Positions 51,653 through 61,111 of a stretch of DNA of 64,000 nucleotides are shown piece after piece. This DNA comes from Candidatus Kapaibacterium sp. (GTDB lineage Bacteria; Bacteroidota; Ignavibacteria; Kapaibacteriales; UBA7675), in assembly GCA_028284775.1 (NCBI GenBank), contig JANQRB010000039.1:1-64000 (forward strand). The letters are read 5' to 3'. The translations under genes and the position numbers were made by a program. Each line of letters starts with the position of its first letter. Position 1 is the stretch's first letter. The notes beneath the pieces were generated by a model. The model did not search any database, was not told the origin of the DNA, and was given only the letters and a program-made list of their open reading frames with translations.

Positions 51653-53140
51653 ATGACTGTCGGCAAGAGTGGCTTCGAATTTCATCTGATACCGCATTTC
51701 TGGATCGTTACGGTGCTTATGCTTTGCTGTCCGCTGCGAGCGCAGGATCTCAGTCTGCCGGCGCAGCTCAAGCTTGGCACCTACGGCTTCTATTCCGAAC
51801 ATCTCGATGGCGAATCCTATCATGGCAAGCGCAGATATCGCGCGACCCACGCCTATGATCTGACAGTCGGCAACAGCACCCAGCGCCGAATCGACATTCT
51901 CAACGTCCACGCGATCAGCGAGGTCTGTCTTAAATTGCGGACGGGTCACAGCAGGGACGAATATCTGTCGCTGCCATCGCTGGCGGCGGGCGAACAAAAA
52001 TCATTGCGTTTGTATTTCGATGCAGCCTGCGAGCAGACCGACATCGTGAATGACAGTCTCGTGATCGAATATACCGTCGAGGGCGACGCAAACATCCGGC
52101 GGCAGATACATTCCTTCAGCATCGAATTCGAAAGCAAACGGCCGTTTTTTCTCGGTGCGGCGCGTGCCGACAGACAGACTGCCTGCCCTGGCGACAGTTT
52201 GTTCGACTTTTCCCTTCGTCTTTTTGCGGCAAGGACGGCGCTCAATACCATTGTCCTGGATTCCATCCGGCTGCCGGAGAGCGAAGGCGCCGCGCGGATT
52301 ACACATTTTCGGCACTGTGGGTCCGACAAAGATTCGGCATTCGCCCTGCCTGCCCTGCTGGAGCCTCGGCGCTGCCTCGACCTTATGTTCAGTATCAGGC
52401 AGAGCCTTGCAGAAGGCCGGGCCGTGCCGATCACGATCTACGCCCACTACGAAGCCATACCTGGCAGCGCGATTATTTTCAGCGACAGCATTCGCCATCA
52501 TCCTCCCCCCGTGGCAAAGCCCGTTCTCGCCGGGCTTTCCGGTATTCTCAAATCGACCCAGTGGGTGTCAGGGACTGCCGGCAGTATCATTCTGCGGACA
52601 TGTGACACTCAAGCGACAATGTATTTGGACAGCATAACAAGACGGCTCGGCCTGCAAGAGGATGACTTTGAATTTCGGTTGCCGCAGGATAGCCAGTTGC
52701 CCTGGCTGATTGATTTCGGAGCCGGAGCGGGGACGAGTTCGCTAAACATCGACATTGTGGGAACGGGCCGGCAGGAGGGCGAGAAGGGCGGTTACTTTGA
52801 ACTCCACATGCGCGACGGCAAGGACGCAGTTGTTAAACGCTATGTGTATGCGCAGCATTTAGTACATCCCCCGCTTACGGTTCCGGTCGAGCCGCCGGAG
52901 GCCCTTCATGTTTATCCGAATCCGGCCCGCGATAAGCTCAACGTCTGTCTTATAGGCAATACTCGCCCCGAGACGCCGCGCTACAGTTTGTTTAACTACC
53001 TGGGCCAGCGCCTGATGACGGCCGAACCGCCTTTCGTTTGTGATAGCTTTGAGATCGGGCGGCTGGCTCCCGGTGTTTACTTCCTGCGCATGGAGCGCGG
53101 AGACAATGTCATTGCGCGGCCTTTCAGCATCGTTCGCTGA
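51653..53140 (+). CDS. Secreted protein with T9SS sorting tail, function unknown
   Basis: 495 residues from the ATG at 51653, preceded by GGGAG at nine bases; a longer frame from 51515 would mask the signal peptide. The signal (about 5-30) ends LRAQ. The body contains Ig-like beta strands with several cysteines and no recognised enzyme motif. The last 85 residues (from LHVYPNPARDKL to FSIVR) form a T9SS type-A sorting domain with GVYFLRM. This makes it an exported or surface-attached cargo protein. Its first beta domain resembles the ASPM/SPD-2/Hydin-type Ig folds often found in such proteins, but this is only a composition-based impression. Confidence 0.78.
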   Translation: MTVGKSGFEFHLIPHFWIVTVLMLCCPLRAQDLSLPAQLKLGTYGFYSEHLDGESYHGKRRYRATHAYDLTVGNSTQRRIDILNVHAISEVCLKLRTGHSRDEYLSLPSLAAGEQKSLRLYFDAACEQTDIVNDSLVIEYTVEGDANIRRQIHSFSIEFESKRPFFLGAARADRQTACPGDSLFDFSLRLFAARTALNTIVLDSIRLPESEGAARITHFRHCGSDKDSAFALPALLEPRRCLDLMFSIRQSLAEGRAVPITIYAHYEAIPGSAIIFSDSIRHHPPPVAKPVLAGLSGILKSTQWVSGTAGSIILRTCDTQATMYLDSITRRLGLQEDDFEFRLPQDSQLPWLIDFGAGAGTSSLNIDIVGTGRQEGEKGGYFELHMRDGKDAVVKRYVYAQHLVHPPLTVPVEPPEALHVYPNPARDKLNVCLIGNTRPETPRYSLFNYLGQRLMTAEPPFVCDSFEIGRLAPGVYFLRMERGDNVIARPFSIVR

Positions 53141-53245
53141 ATGCCCCGGACAGAACGGATTTCGACATCATGAGGGCCGTCGCCACGCTTTGCGGCAGCA
53201 ATATCTTCAGCTGCGCTGTCCGGGAAGATATGCGGCCGGCGCTCT

Positions 53246-54028
53246 TCAGCCCGATGTGCCGCTCCACAACTCTTGCACTAGGTCGGAGGCCTCTGCTTCT
53301 CTGCCCGGCGGCACAGGCGTGTAAATGACATCGCCGCCGCGTGAAGCCGATGGATAGCGGGGGTTGCTGCTGAACACAGTCCTGAATTCCAATACCGGAG
53401 GATCGCCTTCCTTAAACTCCACCGAAGCCAGCGACACCATCGTATCGCGCAGTTCGCAGTACATTCCATTCTGATAGATGCCCTGCCGCCCGACAATTAT
53501 CTCGACCGGCGCGGCGGAGACCGATCGGTAACGGGAGCGGTCTTTCACCTGAAGCGGCAGCACGATAAACAAACCGGTGCAGCAGCCGAGAATGACGACA
53601 AGGAAAAACACGGCAGGCGACAGGCCGGCTTCGGAAAACAGCAGCAGCACAAGGCCGATGATGGCGAGCAGTCCCGCCGTCAGTAGCGGTACGATTAAGA
53701 GCGTGCGATTCAGCCGGAGGCGCTGAGCCGCGGCGAAGGCATTCCACACATCCGGCGGACAGTGCCAGTGCGCGATTCTTTCGCCGTCCAGCAAAGCGGC
53801 AATGCGGCGCAACTGCTTTTTCCCGGTTTGGTAAAAGACAGCCAGAATCACGAGGTCGACGATGAGCCAGGTCAGAGCTAAGGCTGCAGTTGCGGCCGGG
53901 TCGGCGTCAAGCAGCCAGGCGAGCACAGCGCCTGCAATGCCCACTGCGCCAAGAAGCAACGTCATTCGCATGTGGCGACGTTGCGGATTGAGCTTCGGAT
54001 GAGGAAGGCGCTTGTTGTCGGATTCCAT
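53246..54028 (-). CDS. Four-helix membrane protein of unknown function
   Basis: 260 residues from an ATG. Two membrane helix pairs are visible (about 23-66 and 109-157), followed by a soluble C-terminal part (about 160-260) with beta strands. Charge distribution suggests both ends are cytoplasmic. No family is recognised; the layout resembles PH-domain-like or YcxB-type membrane proteins (two helix pairs then a small beta domain), offered as a guess. It is on the minus strand, separated by 128 bases from the lipoprotein gene upstream. Confidence 0.65.
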   Translation of the reverse strand: MESDNKRLPHPKLNPQRRHMRMTLLLGAVGIAGAVLAWLLDADPAATAALALTWLIVDLVILAVFYQTGKKQLRRIAALLDGERIAHWHCPPDVWNAFAAAQRLRLNRTLLIVPLLTAGLLAIIGLVLLLFSEAGLSPAVFFLVVILGCCTGLFIVLPLQVKDRSRYRSVSAAPVEIIVGRQGIYQNGMYCELRDTMVSLASVEFKEGDPPVLEFRTVFSSNPRYPSASRGGDVIYTPVPPGREAEASDLVQELWSGTSG

Positions 54029-54156
54029 ACGACAGGTAGGATAAATCAGCTATTGCCTTGCACGCAATTGTGCGTCGGGCCACCGCGGCGACCGCGGTCA
54101 GAATAATGAGTCTGCCCGCTTAGCGACCACAGAGAGCGCTCCCATGCTTGCTTTGC

Positions 54157-54621
54157 TCAGCGCTCCGCCGGATAATACCATACGCGTTGAATCAGGCCGC
54201 CGCGCACTTCATAGATACCTAGCGCAGTCTGGGAAAGCTCCCCCTGCTTGCCCTGCCAGCTCGCCCGCTCCCGAATTGCGACAAAGGCGCCCGACACGAC
54301 GGCTTCTTCGATTTCGGAGCGAACGGTAGGCAAGGACTGAAAGTAACTGGTCATCGCCTGCTCCAGTTCATCCCGGTTTGTCACCTCGATAATTGTCGTG
54401 TCTTTCATAATACTGCTCCACTGAAAGGAGGGAGCTATATGCTGCATCATCGCCGGTACATCGTGGCGGTTGAATGCCCGGGCATGCTGCCGGATAATCT
54501 GCAGCTCTTCGGCTTCAGCCTCGGACGTTACCACCGGTTGGCCCTCTTCGTCGAAGTGTTGCTGCGAGCAGCTCGCGGCCAGAAGTAAGGAGAGGAGAAG
54601 GAAGGTAAAAATTGATTTCAT
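54157..54621 (-). CDS. SnoaL/DUF4440-like lipoprotein
   Basis: 154 residues; AGGGA lies nine bases before the ATG. A lipoprotein signal with LAASC places the lipidated Cys at residue 18. The mature part (about 40-154) fits a small NTF2-like cone fold: an early helix with HARAFNRHDVPAMMQHIAP, then strands containing TNRDELEQAM and a late VWYYPAE. Such domains bind small ligands or act as enzymes; no catalytic set is evident. A TATATTTTG box lies 93-101 bases before the start. Confidence 0.7.
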   Translation of the reverse strand: MKSIFTFLLLSLLLAASCSQQHFDEEGQPVVTSEAEAEELQIIRQHARAFNRHDVPAMMQHIAPSFQWSSIMKDTTIIEVTNRDELEQAMTSYFQSLPTVRSEIEEAVVSGAFVAIRERASWQGKQGELSQTALGIYEVRGGLIQRVWYYPAER

Positions 54622-54713
54622 CGATTTCCCTGCGATGCTTCAATTGATTGATTTGTCTGGACTGTCGCTCTCTGGAGCTTTTCGTTGCCGGCAGGCATTG
54701 TTGCCGGGCAGCG

Positions 54714-54722
54714 CAAAATATA
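54714..54722 (-). promoter_or_regulatory. TATATTTTG -7-like box
   Basis: Minus-strand near-match to TAnnTTTG, 93 bases upstream of the lipoprotein start at 54621. No -33 element was identified. Confidence 0.25.
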
Positions 54723-54766
54723 CAGCCGATCCATCGCAAAACACAATACAATGTGAGCTCGAGGAT

Positions 54767-56440
54767 CTAACGCCGCAGAAGTTCCGCTACCAGGTTTTCG
54801 CCGGCCGTGAGGCCCATTTTTTTGCGAATCCGCTGCCGGTGGGTGTTGACTGTGGCAATCGATATCTGTAGCATGGCGGCTACTTCTTTGGAGCTCAGAT
54901 TAACGCGCAGTAGCGCACAGACCTTGCGTTCGGCCGGAAGAAGCGTCGGTGCGGCGGCACTGAGCCGCTCCTGAAAATCCTGATGAACAGCTTCGAACTG
55001 CGACTCGAACTCCTGCCAGCCACGGCTCATTTCTTCCTGTCTGCCGACCTCGGCCAGGAGCGATTCAAGCAGTTGCCGTTCCGACTCCCGCTTATCCTGA
55101 AAACAATCCTGTACTTCACGACGCAGTTGCAGCAGCGATTCGCGCAGTTGAATCTGATGGCGGGCAAGAGCGGCAAGCTCCTCGTCTTTACGCTGTAGCT
55201 CGCGCTGCAGTTCATCCTGGCGCCGGACGAGCAACTGGTGTTCACTCGCCTGCAGTCGCTGGGCATACATGGACAGTAGGGTGGCTACCTGCTGCTGCAC
55301 CTTGAATCCCAACACGCGTTGACAGAGCTCGCTATACTGCTTGAAGTGCCGCAGCTCCTCATCCGCGCCGCCATAACGCCGGTGGTAGTTGTAGAGCTCG
55401 CGATGAATCTGCCAGAGAAAATGATCGGCCTGGGCGCCTTCGCCATAGGCACGTGCCTGCTGCAAGTGGCGCAGCGCGTCGGATGGCTTGTTTTCAGCCA
55501 TATCCACCATGCCAAGCAATAGAAAAACCTGCGCCAGCTTTTCCTCTTCACCGCTCTGTAGTCCCAGGGAAGCGGAACGTTCCAGGCGCCGGCGCGCCTC
55601 GGAATACTCCTTAAGCTGGTAATGCATCGCGGCCAGATTGATGAGGTGAGCCTGTTCATAGCTGTCAAGACCATATTTACGCAGAAGACGCAGGGTCTCG
55701 AGATAGAGAATACGCGCTTGCTCGCAGCGCCGCTGACGGCGTTCTATATCTGCAAGCTGCGCCAGCGACAGAACTTCGCAGACCCGGTTGGCCTTGCGAC
55801 GAAACAGGCTCAAGGCACGTTTCTGCCAGGCGCGGCAATTGTTGTAATCGAGGATATCGAGGTGGATATTAGCGATGTTGTGATAGCAAATCGCCTCGAT
55901 TTCAATGTTGTCGATGTCACGTCCCCACTCAGCGATTTCCAGATGAATCTCCAGCGCGCGCACAAACATCCCCCGCCGCGAGTAGACCGTCGCTTCGATC
56001 ATTCGACAGCCATAAGGATACTCGCCCGCCCGGCGTATCAGATCAGCCGAGCTATCAAGCAATTGCAGCGCCCGCTCAAAGTCATTCTCCGTAAGGGCAA
56101 GTTGTGCCCGCTCGTTCAGAATCATTGTGCGGCAGCGCCAGTCTTCATTGCGCAACGCCTCGTCTTCGGCGCGATCGAACAAGGAGATGGCCTGCTCGTT
56201 ATTACAGTGCAGGCGTTGATTCAAGCCGAGAACGGCCAGGCAGCGTTGGGTCGGCCAGTCGTCAGCCTCGTGATCGCGGGCCAACTGCAGGGCTTGCTCG
56301 ACCTGCCGCACGGCCTCAACCGGATGGCGCAGTCCCAGGTGCCAGGCCAGCGCCGTCAACAGATCGAACTGCCGGCGAGGTTCGGACGCGCCCGCCAGCG
56401 CTGCTTTGAGCTCTTCGATTGCCGGACTGAATTCTATCAT
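54767..56440 (-). CDS. TPR-repeat LuxR-type HTH regulator (NTHR class)
   Basis: 557 residues from the ATG at 56440, chosen for AAGGA seven bases upstream; a longer frame to 56509 has no such support. The same length as the tandem pair at 42141-45668. N-terminal helix with AIEELKAALAGASEPRRQFD, TPR-like repeats, a coiled coil (QHQLL/VRRQDELQRELQRKDEE), and a LuxR-type HTH with LLPAERKVCALLRV and ATVNTHRQRIRKKM. No membrane segment. It is the last of three codirectional regulators (58714, 56546, 54767), 105 bases after its neighbour, which suggests a series of duplications. Confidence 0.88.
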   Translation of the reverse strand: MIEFSPAIEELKAALAGASEPRRQFDLLTALAWHLGLRHPVEAVRQVEQALQLARDHEADDWPTQRCLAVLGLNQRLHCNNEQAISLFDRAEDEALRNEDWRCRTMILNERAQLALTENDFERALQLLDSSADLIRRAGEYPYGCRMIEATVYSRRGMFVRALEIHLEIAEWGRDIDNIEIEAICYHNIANIHLDILDYNNCRAWQKRALSLFRRKANRVCEVLSLAQLADIERRQRRCEQARILYLETLRLLRKYGLDSYEQAHLINLAAMHYQLKEYSEARRRLERSASLGLQSGEEEKLAQVFLLLGMVDMAENKPSDALRHLQQARAYGEGAQADHFLWQIHRELYNYHRRYGGADEELRHFKQYSELCQRVLGFKVQQQVATLLSMYAQRLQASEHQLLVRRQDELQRELQRKDEELAALARHQIQLRESLLQLRREVQDCFQDKRESERQLLESLLAEVGRQEEMSRGWQEFESQFEAVHQDFQERLSAAAPTLLPAERKVCALLRVNLSSKEVAAMLQISIATVNTHRQRIRKKMGLTAGENLVAELLRR

Positions 56441-56545
56441 TGAAATCCTTTCAGGCTGCTCGCTCCATTCATTGTCGGGACCTCGCTCGGGCGGGACCGC
56501 GGGATGCATGACACATGGAGACAGGGAAGGCCCCTGCGAAGGTCA

Positions 56546-58213
56546 TTACAGTCGCCCCATATACAGGTTCAGATTTTCGCCGCTCCGCAATCCCAGTTTC
56601 TTGCGGATACGCTGCCGATGCGTATTGACCGTCGCGACCGACATGTACAGGGCGTCGGCGATTTCTTTCGAGCGCAGCTGGATGTGCAGTAGAGTGCAGA
56701 CCTTAATTTCCGTCGGCGAAAGCAGGGGACAGCGCGACGACAGCTGAACAATGAAATCACTGTTGACGGCGCTGAACTGCTTTTCGAAACGGCTCCACTC
56801 ATCGTCGTTGCTGATCTGTCCGTTGATGCGCTGCAAGAGCGAATCATACAGGTCGCTGTCACGAGCGTGCTGCTGTCCGTATTGGCGCTGCAGATCCTCA
56901 CGGAGACGCAGAAAGCCCTGACGTTTGCGTGCCAGGTCGAGCGCCAGATTCGTCAGCTCCTCGTTTTTGCGCTGCAGCTTATCTTGCAGGCGAACATTCT
57001 TCATTTGGAGCAAGCGCCGCTCTGCATCGCGTTGACGCTGCTCGAAGGCCGTCGATATACGGCCGATTTCCTGTTGTACTTCAGGTCCGATTTCCTTGTC
57101 AAAAAGCTCGATGGAGCACTTGAGATGATGTAACTCGGCCTTGGTATTGCCTAAATACGTATACACCTGGGCAAGTGCCGCGTGGATCTGGCCGACCACT
57201 TTCGATATTCCGCTGGCGACGGCCTGCACCATCCCCCGCTCCAGCAATTCAGCGGCATCGGCATAGGCGCCGCGTTGGATCAGAATATCCGCTTTGTTTT
57301 CAATCAGGATGACAAATTGTGCCCTCAGACCGTTATCCCGATAGGATTCCGCTTTTTCCAGCGCTGACCAGGCGTCCTCATAGCGTTCCATCCTGCAGAG
57401 CGTCGCGCCCATTTGAATGTACAGGCCGGCGCAGCGGGATACGAGGCGATGGCGCAGGGCGATGTCCAATGCCTCCTCCAGGAGTGCCAGTGAAGCCTGA
57501 TAGTTTTCTTCCTGATACTCGATGTCGGCGAGATTTTCCAGGGCGGCGACCTGTCCCATCATATTACCACCGCGCCTGAACAGCGGCAGCGCCTTATTGA
57601 TGCAGCGACGGCAATAGTCGTAGTCGAACAGCTTACGGTAGATATTGCTGCAGTTAAGCCAGGCCGCGGAACACATCTGCTCTTTGCCCTGTGCCGTCGC
57701 CCATTCGATAATGCGATGATTGCAGCGCAGGGCCGCGGCATAATTACACTGCAGGCTGTATATCGTTGCTTCGAGCAGAAGAGCGGGCAATGGGAAGCGG
57801 TCGTCGTTGCGAAAGAGGGCGGCAAGCATTTCACAGTGACGCAGGGCCGATGTGAAATCGCTGCGACTAATCGCGATATAGCCCAACTCACGCAGAATAT
57901 AGGCCTGACAGGCGAAATCATCGTTTTGTGCAGCGATCTTCAGTGACCTTTCGAGCAGCGGGCGGGCCTCCGCTGCGGCCTCCTGCCGGTGCTGCAGAAT
58001 GCCATGCAGGGCGTCGAAGCGGTACCGCGGCCATTGGGAATTGGACGCGCCAAACAGTGCGCGGGCCTGGCGAAACAGCCGTTCCGCCTCGTCGGGATCG
58101 GGATGCGCCACATGCCAGGCCAGTTCGATCAGCAGGTCGAACTTACGGTGCAGATTCCGCGTCGTTTGCAGTTCCGCGCGTCGGTTTTCAATACCACTTG
58201 TCGATAAGAGCAT
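56546..58213 (-). CDS. TPR-repeat LuxR-type HTH regulator (NTHR class)
   Basis: 555 residues from the ATG at 58213; the frame extends to 58267, but the extra part would overlap the DUF488 gene end. TPR-like repeats to about 375, coiled coil with QRDAERRLLQMKNVRLQDKL, and a LuxR-type HTH containing LSPTEIKVCTLLHI and ATVNTHRQRIRKKL. No membrane segment. Same family and orientation as its two neighbours. Confidence 0.88.
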   Translation of the reverse strand: MLLSTSGIENRRAELQTTRNLHRKFDLLIELAWHVAHPDPDEAERLFRQARALFGASNSQWPRYRFDALHGILQHRQEAAAEARPLLERSLKIAAQNDDFACQAYILRELGYIAISRSDFTSALRHCEMLAALFRNDDRFPLPALLLEATIYSLQCNYAAALRCNHRIIEWATAQGKEQMCSAAWLNCSNIYRKLFDYDYCRRCINKALPLFRRGGNMMGQVAALENLADIEYQEENYQASLALLEEALDIALRHRLVSRCAGLYIQMGATLCRMERYEDAWSALEKAESYRDNGLRAQFVILIENKADILIQRGAYADAAELLERGMVQAVASGISKVVGQIHAALAQVYTYLGNTKAELHHLKCSIELFDKEIGPEVQQEIGRISTAFEQRQRDAERRLLQMKNVRLQDKLQRKNEELTNLALDLARKRQGFLRLREDLQRQYGQQHARDSDLYDSLLQRINGQISNDDEWSRFEKQFSAVNSDFIVQLSSRCPLLSPTEIKVCTLLHIQLRSKEIADALYMSVATVNTHRQRIRKKLGLRSGENLNLYMGRL

Positions 58214-58263
58214 AGGCTCACCCGGTGATCTTGCTTGAAGGGTCGCCCGCCACGCCCTGCCTT

Positions 58264-58617
58264 TCAACAGCGCTTGCCTGCGAGGTAATCCCGCAGCGCC
58301 ACGGCATTGTTGCAGCGCTCGTTCCTGGCCGCGTACAGCAGGGTCAGCCGTCCGCGACGCGCGTGGTCAAGCAGCAGGCATACCGCCGCCTCTTGTTCGT
58401 CCAGCTCGCGAAAATAGGCGCTGGTGAATTCATTCCAACGCGATGCCTCGTGACCGAAGCTGCGGCGCAAGGCGGCACTCGGCGCTATGTCCTTCATCCA
58501 GACATCGATAGCGGCCTTCTCTTTGCTCAATCCCCGCGGCCAGAGACGATCAACCAGCACGCGCAGGCCATCATCGGCGGCGGGCGCAAGATAGACACGT
58601 TTGATCCGTATCGGCAT
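58264..58617 (-). CDS. DUF488 family protein, YeaO-like
   Basis: 117 residues from the ATG at 58617, with AGGAAG nine bases upstream; a frame start at 58641 is less likely. The sequence carries the family pattern RVYLAPAADDGLRVLVDRLW, PRGLSKEKA, then DVWMKDIAPS, LRRSFGHE and RWNEF. DUF488/YeaO proteins are small cytoplasmic proteins of unclear function. It is inserted between two TPR-LuxR genes on the same strand with a 50-base gap downstream. It is probably a housekeeping passenger and not part of the regulatory family. Confidence 0.88.
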   Translation of the reverse strand: MPIRIKRVYLAPAADDGLRVLVDRLWPRGLSKEKAAIDVWMKDIAPSAALRRSFGHEASRWNEFTSAYFRELDEQEAAVCLLLDHARRGRLTLLYAARNERCNNAVALRDYLAGKRC

Positions 58618-58713
58618 CAGACTTCCTGTCGAGCTTATCATCTTAACTTTCGCTGCCTAAGGGCAATTATGGATTCGGCTACAATCGACGGCGTCAATTG
58701 TTCAGACCGGCGA

Positions 58714-60372
58714 CTAGAGTTCCAACAGAATCGGCACCAGATTGGCGGCGGGCGGAATTTCCAGCTTACGGCGAATCCGCTGCCGGTGCGTGTTAACCGT
58801 ATTGAGCGCAATACAGAGCATTGCTGCGACATCCTTCGATGAGATATTCAGCCGGAGCAGCGTGCACACCTTGATTTCAGCGGGCGTCAGCGCGGGGCAA
58901 CGTTGGCGCAGCCGTTCCTGAAACTGTATGTGCACAGAGTCAAACTGCCGTTCGAAGCGCTCCCACTCTTCTTCCTGTTGCAACTGGGCTTTCACATCGC
59001 GGAGAATATCGCTTGCAAAGGCAAGATGGCGGCCGCGGGCGTTTTCACGGGCCCGCTCGACCTCCTGTCGCAGACGTTCCAGCCCCTGGCGACGCTCCGC
59101 CAGACTCAGAACGAGTTTACTGAGCGCCGCATTCTGCTCTTCGATCCTTTGTTCCAGGTCATTGGCGCGCAATTGCAACAACTCGCGCTCTGCCGCGCCG
59201 CGTTGGCGCTCGTATTGCTGCGACAGATGCGCGATACCCTGCTGGATGGCGGGGCCGTGCAGCTCCTCGAAAAGCGCGCCGGAGCGGCGTAGGTGCTCAA
59301 CCTCGTCGTCCGTTTTGCCTGTCTCGCGACAGAGCAGCGCCCATTGACAATGGATCTCGTAGAGGAGCAAACGATCGTCAATGTTCTCCGCCAGCTCCTT
59401 AGCCCTGCCTAGTCGGTCTGCCGCTTCATCAAGGCGGTCAAGCCGTCTCAGGACGATAGCCATATCGCAGTCACAATGCGCCTGCAGATTTACGATACCG
59501 GCTTCCGACGCCAGCGCACGCGATTCTTCCAGGCTGGCAAGGGCTTCCGGCAAACGTCCCAGGCCGAGGTAGGCCGAGCCAAAGCCATTCAGCGTCACAG
59601 GGCGGAGACGCCGCGTGCCGTGTTGTTCTTCCAGGTGCTGGGCCGCACGAAGATGGCGGAGCGCTTCATCGTGTTGTTCTTCGGTATTGGCCAGCGCGGC
59701 GAGCGCCTTGTAGACGGCACAAATGCCCACCGTGACGCCGGCCTGCCGGTACAGCTTCAGGGCTCGCTGCAGATACTGCCGGCAGCGCTCGTGATCCCGG
59801 ATGGCCCGATAAACGTCCGCGATGTTTTTGCAGCAGTTGGCTTCGCGCACCAGGTCGCCCTGTGCCGCCGCCTTCTCTACCAGTGGTAAAAAAATATCCA
59901 GGGCTCGCAGAAAGTCTCGCTGCAGATGATAGACCCGGCCAATGATAAGCGACGCGCTCAGAAGTTCTTCGCCATGCGCACGGCAGATATTTTCTGCCTC
60001 CTGCGCTCGTTCCAGCGCCATCCGGTAGTCGGAGCGGTGCAGGCCCTCGCCCGCCATGGCGATCAGCGCCGCCACCCGGCATTCCCGGTCCCCGGCGCGC
60101 TGGGCGCTGCCTTCGGCGCGATGCCAAAGGCGCATGGCTTCCTCTTTGCGGTTCCGGTGATCCAGACACATCGCCTCCGCATACCAGGCGCGGCAGGCTT
60201 CCCGGTCAAGGCGATGTCGCTGCCGTAATTCAAGCGCGCGCGCGGCATACTGACAGGCCTGCATATCCCAGGACCTTGCCAGACAAAAGGCGATGTTTGA
60301 GGCGATCTCGAACTGCGTTTCAGGATCGTCAGTGAGTGCAAGCTGCTGCCGGAGACTGGCAAGCGATTCCAT
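58714..60372 (-). CDS. TPR-repeat LuxR-type HTH regulator (NTHR class)
   Basis: 552 residues from an ATG. TPR-like repeats to about 380, a coiled coil with RQRGAAERELLQLRANDLEQ, and a LuxR-type HTH with LTPAEIKVCTLLRL and NTVNTHRQRIRRKL. The last residues (PPAANLVPILLEL) parallel the tails of its paralogues. No membrane segment. It is the first of three regulators on this strand and is divergent from the metallopeptidase-like T9SS protein at 61112. Confidence 0.88.
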   Translation of the reverse strand: MESLASLRQQLALTDDPETQFEIASNIAFCLARSWDMQACQYAARALELRQRHRLDREACRAWYAEAMCLDHRNRKEEAMRLWHRAEGSAQRAGDRECRVAALIAMAGEGLHRSDYRMALERAQEAENICRAHGEELLSASLIIGRVYHLQRDFLRALDIFLPLVEKAAAQGDLVREANCCKNIADVYRAIRDHERCRQYLQRALKLYRQAGVTVGICAVYKALAALANTEEQHDEALRHLRAAQHLEEQHGTRRLRPVTLNGFGSAYLGLGRLPEALASLEESRALASEAGIVNLQAHCDCDMAIVLRRLDRLDEAADRLGRAKELAENIDDRLLLYEIHCQWALLCRETGKTDDEVEHLRRSGALFEELHGPAIQQGIAHLSQQYERQRGAAERELLQLRANDLEQRIEEQNAALSKLVLSLAERRQGLERLRQEVERARENARGRHLAFASDILRDVKAQLQQEEEWERFERQFDSVHIQFQERLRQRCPALTPAEIKVCTLLRLNISSKDVAAMLCIALNTVNTHRQRIRRKLEIPPAANLVPILLEL

Positions 60373-61111
60373 AGTGATTGCTTAGTTTTCAACGAATCTT
60401 GTGATCAGCCGGACTGAATACGCGCATTCCAGCCTTCGTAGTGTCCGGCAGGCTTTTGCGACGACTAAGCGGTGCGACACATTTTACCGGCTGACGTGAA
60501 AAGTTTCGCCGCCGGCAAGGCCGAGATGGCGGCTCGCGCTTTCAGACAGACAAACATCGCCTGAACACAAGTCGCATTATTCGTACACACCTGCTTGCCA
60601 AGGGTTTGAAACTTTTGAGTCGCATGATGAACGAGCATGGAGCCTGCAGAGACGAGGTCACAAAATCACTCACCCGCAGACTGAGGATCTTGCTGCCGCT
60701 ATGGATGAAAGCCCCCCGGCAAGCGCGGCCGGCAGCTCTTTTTTTCTCCGCTGTCGAGGACTTTTGACAATTCTGGATCTACATCTACGAAAGCGGATCT
60801 TGTCGATCGATGCCAACAGTTGCACTAGAGAGCATGAGCCGATTCCCCACCGGGATACTTGCGGCCAGGCCAAGCCGGTTGACAGTTCGATTTTACTCCG
60901 CCGGTATGTTTAATGCAATGCTTCCCTGACCCGGCGCCGAATTCAATAGCGATTGCGGCTCTCTTGGAGAACGAGGCCTAAGGATCAACTACTCCCGACT
61001 GTTGAGTTCAATTCGTCCTCCGTCGACGCAGCTGTTATCCGAATGCGGCGTAGGCCGTCCGAACTATGCCAAATGCTTCTACTTTACCTTAAACGCAAAG
61101 GAACCTCATTG
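60373..61111. other. Divergent intergenic region
   Basis: About 740 bases between a TPR-LuxR gene (minus) and a T9SS cargo gene (plus). Short frames of 60-70 codons are present on both strands without supporting signals. Its size suggests regulatory content, but no specific site was identified. Confidence 0.4.
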
